NCBI GenBank assembly: GCA_024516035.1
Contig: CM044967.1
Location: 13,319,592-13,383,591, forward strand
Source: Bactericera cockerelli
Taxonomy: Eukaryota > Arthropoda > Insecta > Hemiptera > Triozidae
DNA length: 64,000 nt
Reading direction: 5' to 3'
A program made the position numbers and the translations under genes. This document shows positions 58,434-64,000 of this stretch, one piece after another. Below the pieces are notes generated by a model, which was not told where the DNA came from, did not search any database, and was given only the letters and a program-made list of their open reading frames with translations. Position 1 is the first letter of the stretch, and every line of letters begins with the position of its first letter.

Positions 58434-61400
58434 AACGTCAAAGATTTAGTTAGACGATGTGCATAATTGTGACAACACGATTATGATTAACACAGATATG
58501 ATACCTTTTAAAACTTATGAAGTAGTAAAGCCCAATGGTCATGATAATGGTTTCTGTGTGAAGATCGTATAAAGGTGATGGTGACTGTATAAAAAAGATG
58601 ATTATGTAGCTTATGATATTATAATATATAATAATAACACTCTTTAGTGGAAAGGTAACCACCAGGCAAGGTTAATGCTCAAAGCATTTTCTACCTCCTA
58701 ACTCTCAATTATGAATTATTATTATTATTATAGACTGGTTGGAGTTCTACAAGAGAAGCACCAATTATCACACCGACCTCTATTTAGATCTATTGTGACT
58801 ATCAATTATGAATTATACTATTGGAAAAATAAGATTAAATAAATCAATGAACTTTGAGGCTAATGATGGAAATCGAACTAGTAATGATTATGTTAATGAA
58901 AATATAGATAACGAAAATTATAATGTAGAAAAATTCACTTGTAAAGATGATGACAGTAAAAAATTAAATTGAATGACGATAATGACCAAGACCAATTATA
59001 GTTATAATTATATTCATAATGATGATTGTAAAAAATAATAATATGATAATAATACTGAACATCATTATGAAAATCAAAAAGAAGAAGAACAAAAATATCT
59101 GAGAGAAAAAAAAAGATGAAAAAATAAGTCTGTTGCAAGAAGCGCACATACACAATTTTCAAGTAAATTTATTCACCAACTAGAACCGGATGCAGTCTGT
59201 TGTAGAGGTCATTATCGCTGTCGATCGTTGGCTGGACATTGGTTTGCCATTTTGAAGCGACATGGTTTCCTTAGAAGCACGAGGAGTTCTTGTGGACCAA
59301 TCTTGTTTCCTAAACTTTCGCTCACTTTTTGTTAACTTTGCTGAGCTGACGAACTTTTTTTTCTTTCTTTTTTGTAAAAAATACAGTGTTGTGTGTTTTT
59401 ATTTGTGTATTTTGTGTAATACTTTGAAGAATATACTGTAGTTTCTGAAGAGCGAGATTTTAATATGGTTATTTTATGATAATGAACAAAAAGGGATTCT
59501 TAAAGGACAGGCACCTGTAACACCACCTTTCACATAATGATAATCATCATCATTTTCTTCTTGTTCTTCTTTACCATCATTATAAATATTATTATGAGTA
59601 CGTATAAACTTTCAAATTGAATTCAACACTTTGTGCAAGATATTTACTCTAATGGCACAAGGTCGCACAGCTCACCTCTTCATAATATTTCGTACCATCA
59701 ACAATTCTCCAAGAACTTCACTTCTTCACATGCTTGAAGATTATCTCATGTTCTGTCTTAAGGTGACGATAAATTCAGTCCCTGTCATACGAAATGGTGT
59801 TTACTCGTTCAGTATTGATCATTAAAAACTTTTTTTATCATCTCTGGTTTCCAGAGGATATAAATTGAAACCATTAAACTACTGGCAGAAATGCGCTAGT
59901 AAGGCTTGGGAGGTTGGTAAGTTACCTGGGAGATGAAGCAAATTGGTCGTTTTGTGAGACCATCATGAATGTGACTCCATGGTATAGGTGTGGACATAGG
60001 GGAAATATATACTTAGGTATTACACCGAACACAAAATCATCAGACATACAGCCTTACTTACGAATATAATGTTTAGTTTTGAGAATGAATAAATCTTGAT
60101 TTCCCAAAATGTTGCTCTCTTCATTACCCCATCTTCCTAAGAGTGATTCCAAAACTAGTCAACTAATAGCAGCTATATTTTAGAGGACAATTTATTTTCT
60201 AAAATAGTTACATGTCTTCTTGCATTTTCACACATAAAATTCTTCAGTATGATCCTAAACATAGTAGTATGATTTATTTGAGCCAATTGGATATGGGTAT
60301 AATAGGTTCCAATAATTGTTGTTTTATGAAATTATTCCAAATAAAAATATATAAAAAAAGATACAAAATTTATCGATTTTCTTATAGATCTTCCGATTTC
60401 CTAAGGATCGATTTCCAGAAGCACTTAATTGCATTATAAATTCACACCACAAGTGCTGTTCCGTGAATGACAAGTCCAGGCAAAGCTCGGGTTAACGCTA
60501 AGTGGGATAGTGAACACTAAACTGGTCGTAAAATATTTTTAATTAGATGATTATGCCTTTTCGAAGAGCATTCATTTTTTTCCTTCAAGTAGTCAAATTC
60601 GTTTAGTTTATTAGTTTCATATTTAAACGCTTTTTAATGGGTTGTTTGTTTTCTTATTCTTTATTTCTCTTGTTCCGTTTCATGTGGTACTTTCGTTGGT
60701 GTGTTCAAATGGTTGCGAAGTAATCTTGTTACTTCATTATCTGTTTGTTGTCTCTAACAAAATGAGGTTCATATTTTGTCTCGGTTTTTTTTTGTTTTTG
60801 TTTCTCGTTATATGATTGGATTGGAAAGGAATGGTTTGAGAATTTAAAAGACTTGGAATAATACCAAGTGAAATTTTAGCCAAATACCTTTAGGTACGGT
60901 TAGTGTTCCGTTCATAGCAGTTTATGTATCACCTGATCCTTATGTAGAACTTTATTGGCGCGTGATTGCAGGCATACATACAAGCTTACAATTACCTATA
61001 CTTAATATTATAATTAATTACATTAAGGTTAAATCCATCATCTACCCCAAAGTATTTCAAACTTGACTGAAGAGACCATCAGGCATATCTGATCATTTCA
61101 TCAATATCTTCAATAAGGTCATGTCAAGTAGAAATTAAAATCACATTTAACCGTTACTCCTCTTCAAACAAATTTCACGCTTGACAATTTTTTCATATCG
61201 GGAAAATTGTTTTGATTTCATTTATTAATTGAGCGGTAGCCGGTCATACCCGGAGGGTGTCAAAAAAAGATCACCGACAAAAGCTATGGGGTTAACAAAT
61301 GTCCCGATCCCAACACATGACAAAGTAATCTCACGGGCGAGCCAACAATGGAAATAGAAAACAAACGCGGCGTATTGTTCCTGGAGTTTAAACATTGGAA

Positions 61401-61886
61401 ACATTTTGCTTTGTCACATCATGACAGAGATACGATTCCATATTGTACAGAAATCAAACGGGGACTCAGAAAAATAGAACATAAGCTATCTTTTTAATCA
61501 CACAAAAAAAGAAAATAGTACAGCTGGCCTAGATTTGTATTGAGGGAGATTAAAATTATGATAAATTGGTTTATTGTGTGGCTGCGCATTTCATTGAGGA
61601 TCATTACGAGTGTATACTTTTGGTCCTTTTCTCTGAGCTCCTTCAGGATATAACCCTGAAGCTGGAACCCTTTATTCATTTTCAATAAGCTCGGGGTGAG
61701 TGTCATTGAATTGAGGAGTGTCACCCAGAAGGGTTGGATCTTCTTAGTCATGATATGGTGGGAGACTTGAATATTCGGGGATATCATTTGACGCACTGCA
61801 AGATGCGGTAAATGACAACTTCTTATTTTTTCTAGAGATGTAATGATTCATAAGACTGCATTTTATTGTTATTGAATTAAAATTAT
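58434..61886. other. Very AT-rich low-complexity stretch
   Basis: ATTATTATT, AATGATGAT and AATAATAAT words recur between 58700 and 59100 as diffuse microsatellite. The second copy of the 42987-43061 repeat lies at 58728-58797. No gene or clear element boundary is seen to 61886. Confidence 0.4.
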
Positions 61887-61922
61887 AACTATTAAACGTT
61901 AATATTTTAACGTTTAATAGTT
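61887..61922. repeat. Perfect hairpin, 16-bp arms
   Basis: AACTATTAAACGTTAA and TTAACGTTTAATAGTT are exact complements separated by TATT. Confidence 0.9.
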
Positions 61923-61926
61923 TAAT

Positions 61927-61975
61927 AACTAAAGGGCGGGGTTATTGCCATAGGCAATAACCCCGCCCTTTAGTT
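61927..61975. repeat. Perfect hairpin, 23-bp GC-containing arms
   Basis: AACTAAAGGGCGGGGTTATT then GCC pairs exactly with GGCAATAACCCCGCCC then TTTAGTT around the loop ATA. It lies four bases after another perfect hairpin and at the 5' edge of a retrotransposon-like tail. Perfect long arms in neutral DNA imply recent origin, for instance a snap-back or twin-priming event during reverse transcription. Confidence 0.9.
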
Positions 61976-62133
61976 AGGACATTTATGTTTTCAAATATTT
62001 TCTATTCTTTTTCATTTTTATTGTATATATTGTTTTTTTGATTTTTCACTGTTAAAATTATTATTTATATGTACATAATGTCCTTTTGTATCTAATAAAG
62101 AATTATATAATAATAATAATAATAATAATAATA
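61953..62133 (+). mobile_element. Non-LTR retrotransposon 3' end with (AAT)n tail
   Basis: A T-rich stretch ends in TCTAATAAAGAATTATATA (AATAAA at 62094-62099) and then (TAA)8 or so at 62108-62132. A polyadenylation signal followed by a trinucleotide tail is the usual 3' end of I-clade and related non-LTR elements. The 5' truncation point appears to coincide with the inner arm of the hairpin at 61927-61975. No coding sequence is left. Confidence 0.5.
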
Positions 62134-64000
62134 TTCAATCCTATGCGCAAGAAATAATATGGAAACTAGAAAGAGTAACAACTCAGAAACACCTGGTAAG
62201 TTTGTGTATTGGTAAAAAAGAGGTCGTGTGATTCGACCCCAACATGACCTTCGCGACACAAAACCATATTCCCAATCAATAGCCGGATTAGATGACAAAG
62301 TCTTAATAACAGTCGAAGTGGACTGTTTTTATTTTATTTTTCTCTCTATCAATCCTATGTTAGAAGCAGTCCATCACTTATTCATAGTGAAAATTAATGT
62401 GAATCTAAAATATGCTAAAATAGAATTCATAGCTTATTATAAAGATATATCACTCAAAAAGATTCAACTTGAAATCATATTTGAAGAGAGGAAATGTAAA
62501 ACTCCACAATACAATTAATAATACGATCATCAACCAATAGTTCTTACTGATCATATTTTTATACATAATTAAATCCTGATAGTTTTGGTAAAAGTTCTTC
62601 GCTATAGCATTCAAGTTGGGATCACATTTAATTAGAACATTGGGAACTGAAATATTGTTCTTAAAGAAAAGGGAGAAACCTAATTTGAGCCAAGAAATGT
62701 ACCATATGAGCAAGAGACAAAACTGTAGGCCACCCAATTTGAAGACCCGCACCTACCAGGGTGGGTCAGTCTGGCTTGGACCCGGGTATCTTGTCTAGTC
62801 CCTGGTGGGTTCAGTCACAAGACTCAAGCATACACCATTCTATGCTATGGCAAGCACTCGATAAATAACAGGACACATGAAACCGATTTTTTTTCTCCTA
62901 ACGAGTTATTTTTATCGATTTATAATTTTTAATGGAATAGTTGTTATTTTAAAAATGTCCAAATGTGTGTTTAATTATTTATTGATAGCAGCACAAATTT
63001 TGAGCATACAAAAAACGAAGAGAAAAAATATATACCTAGCTCAAAACTGAAATCAGGTTTGTTTCGATAAAAAATATTATCTGTCTTATTTATTGCCTCT
63101 GCTTTTCTGTCTGCTCCCTATAACTATATTTGGACGTCATTGGGATTGTGTATAAAGTCGCTTGGCTGAACTTTGAAAGCAAAGGATGGACTCACAAATG
63201 TTAAATGTAATGAACCGTTAAATTTCAGCCTCTGATTTGTAATCTCAATTAAACTTGCAGTATTAATTAGTTGTCCGCTGTCCACCTAATTTAGAAAACA
63301 CACAAACACACTGCGTTTTTTACAAAAACATCTTGTAGTGCCTATAATCATATACTTACCAACCTGTCTTATTCACTCTGATATTCTATGCTCATAGAAG
63401 AGACTTTTAACTATTTCTTTCCTTCGAAACTATGGATCTGAGGAACTCTATGAAAGAGATGAAGTGATAGCATTGTTAACCTTTCGTCTAAGAAGCTGCA
63501 AGCTATCAAGAAATGGAATTAGATCGCTTTGGACGAAAGATCTTCGGCTTTCACAAACATATCTGTTGGATGGATGCTCTTTAAAATCGCCTGGTCTGAC
63601 TAAAATCTTAAAATGTCATCAAATAATTGTCAATCACGACAGAATGAGAGGAGGGAAAGTTAATGCCCGATAATACAATGTATCAGAAAGCACATCAGTA
63701 AAAGCTCTATTTGTGCAGTTATAGGTTAAATTCCATCAATTCAAACCCAAGCACCACAGATTTTTCTGCCTACAAACTTGTGACGTATAGGTGACTAGTG
63801 ACAAAACATATCCGAGGAATTTTAGTACATAATTATAATAAAATTTAGATAGTATTTGTTTTACCCATCTTGCCCAAATCTGAATAGAAAATTCACCCAA
63901 ACCAAGCATTTTCTCATGAGTACTGTAAAAATAAGCAGTAAACTATTTACTTCTGCCGTGGAATGGCAGTCGACAGATCTAAGAACTGCTTCAGAGAAAC
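62134..64000. other. Non-coding stretch
   Basis: A B-box-like GTGATTCGACCCC occurs near 62227-62239 without an A box. Frames up to 100 codons on both strands (62228-62752) overlap each other and show no domain. Nothing else supported to the end. Confidence 0.35.

Overview
This is a 64 kb piece of an animal nuclear genome, by its repeat content most likely an arthropod. The case rests on AT-rich, stop-dense sequence with no long open frames, tRNA-derived SINEs, poly(A)/poly(T) retroposon tails, several MITE families with target-site duplications (TSDs), GA/CT and (AAT)n microsatellites, and widely scattered splice-like signals. Nothing bacterial, organellar or intact viral is visible. No complete gene can be supported. 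The window reads as intergenic or long-intron DNA.

Layout. 1-5 kb: mostly featureless, with one RTE-like 3' fragment near 3.6 kb. 5.17-5.95 kb: mobile element E1, with an 8-bp TSD, inverted arrays of a 10-bp motif at both ends and a 45-bp minisatellite core. 9.76-10.19 kb: three adjacent minus-strand frames that look like a decayed coding sequence. 12.6-13.1 kb: a long hairpin and a tRNA-Thr-like SINE with a perfect 15-bp TSD. 15.7 kb: CT tract. 18.8 kb: perfect hairpin inside an RTE-like fragment. 20 kb: GC-rich patch. 23.6-24.9 kb: a second, longer decayed coding region on the minus strand. 25.78-26.44 kb: element E2, built like E1 and sharing its minisatellite core, but with a different terminal motif. 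31.4, 34.8 and 45.3 kb: candidate internal exons on the plus strand. 32.6-36.0 and 48.7-49.1 kb: pogo/Tigger-like MITEs, one with an internal tandem expansion. 44.3, 49.8 and 51.6 kb: three other MITEs. 46.6 kb: retroposon with a 39-nt tail. 52.7 kb: possible copia-like remnant. 58-59 kb: very AT-rich low-complexity DNA. 61.9-62.1 kb: two perfect hairpins beside a non-LTR retrotransposon 3' end with an (AAT)n tail.

Most notable are (1) the E1/E2 pair, two non-autonomous elements with the same architecture and core, 8-bp TSDs and differing iterated terminal motifs; and (2) a short motif, AACTTCTCACTTTTCT, present about 16 times in both orientations, sometimes as perfect inverted pairs. All protein-level calls are tentative because no search was possible. 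Coordinates were read by eye and may be off by a few bases.
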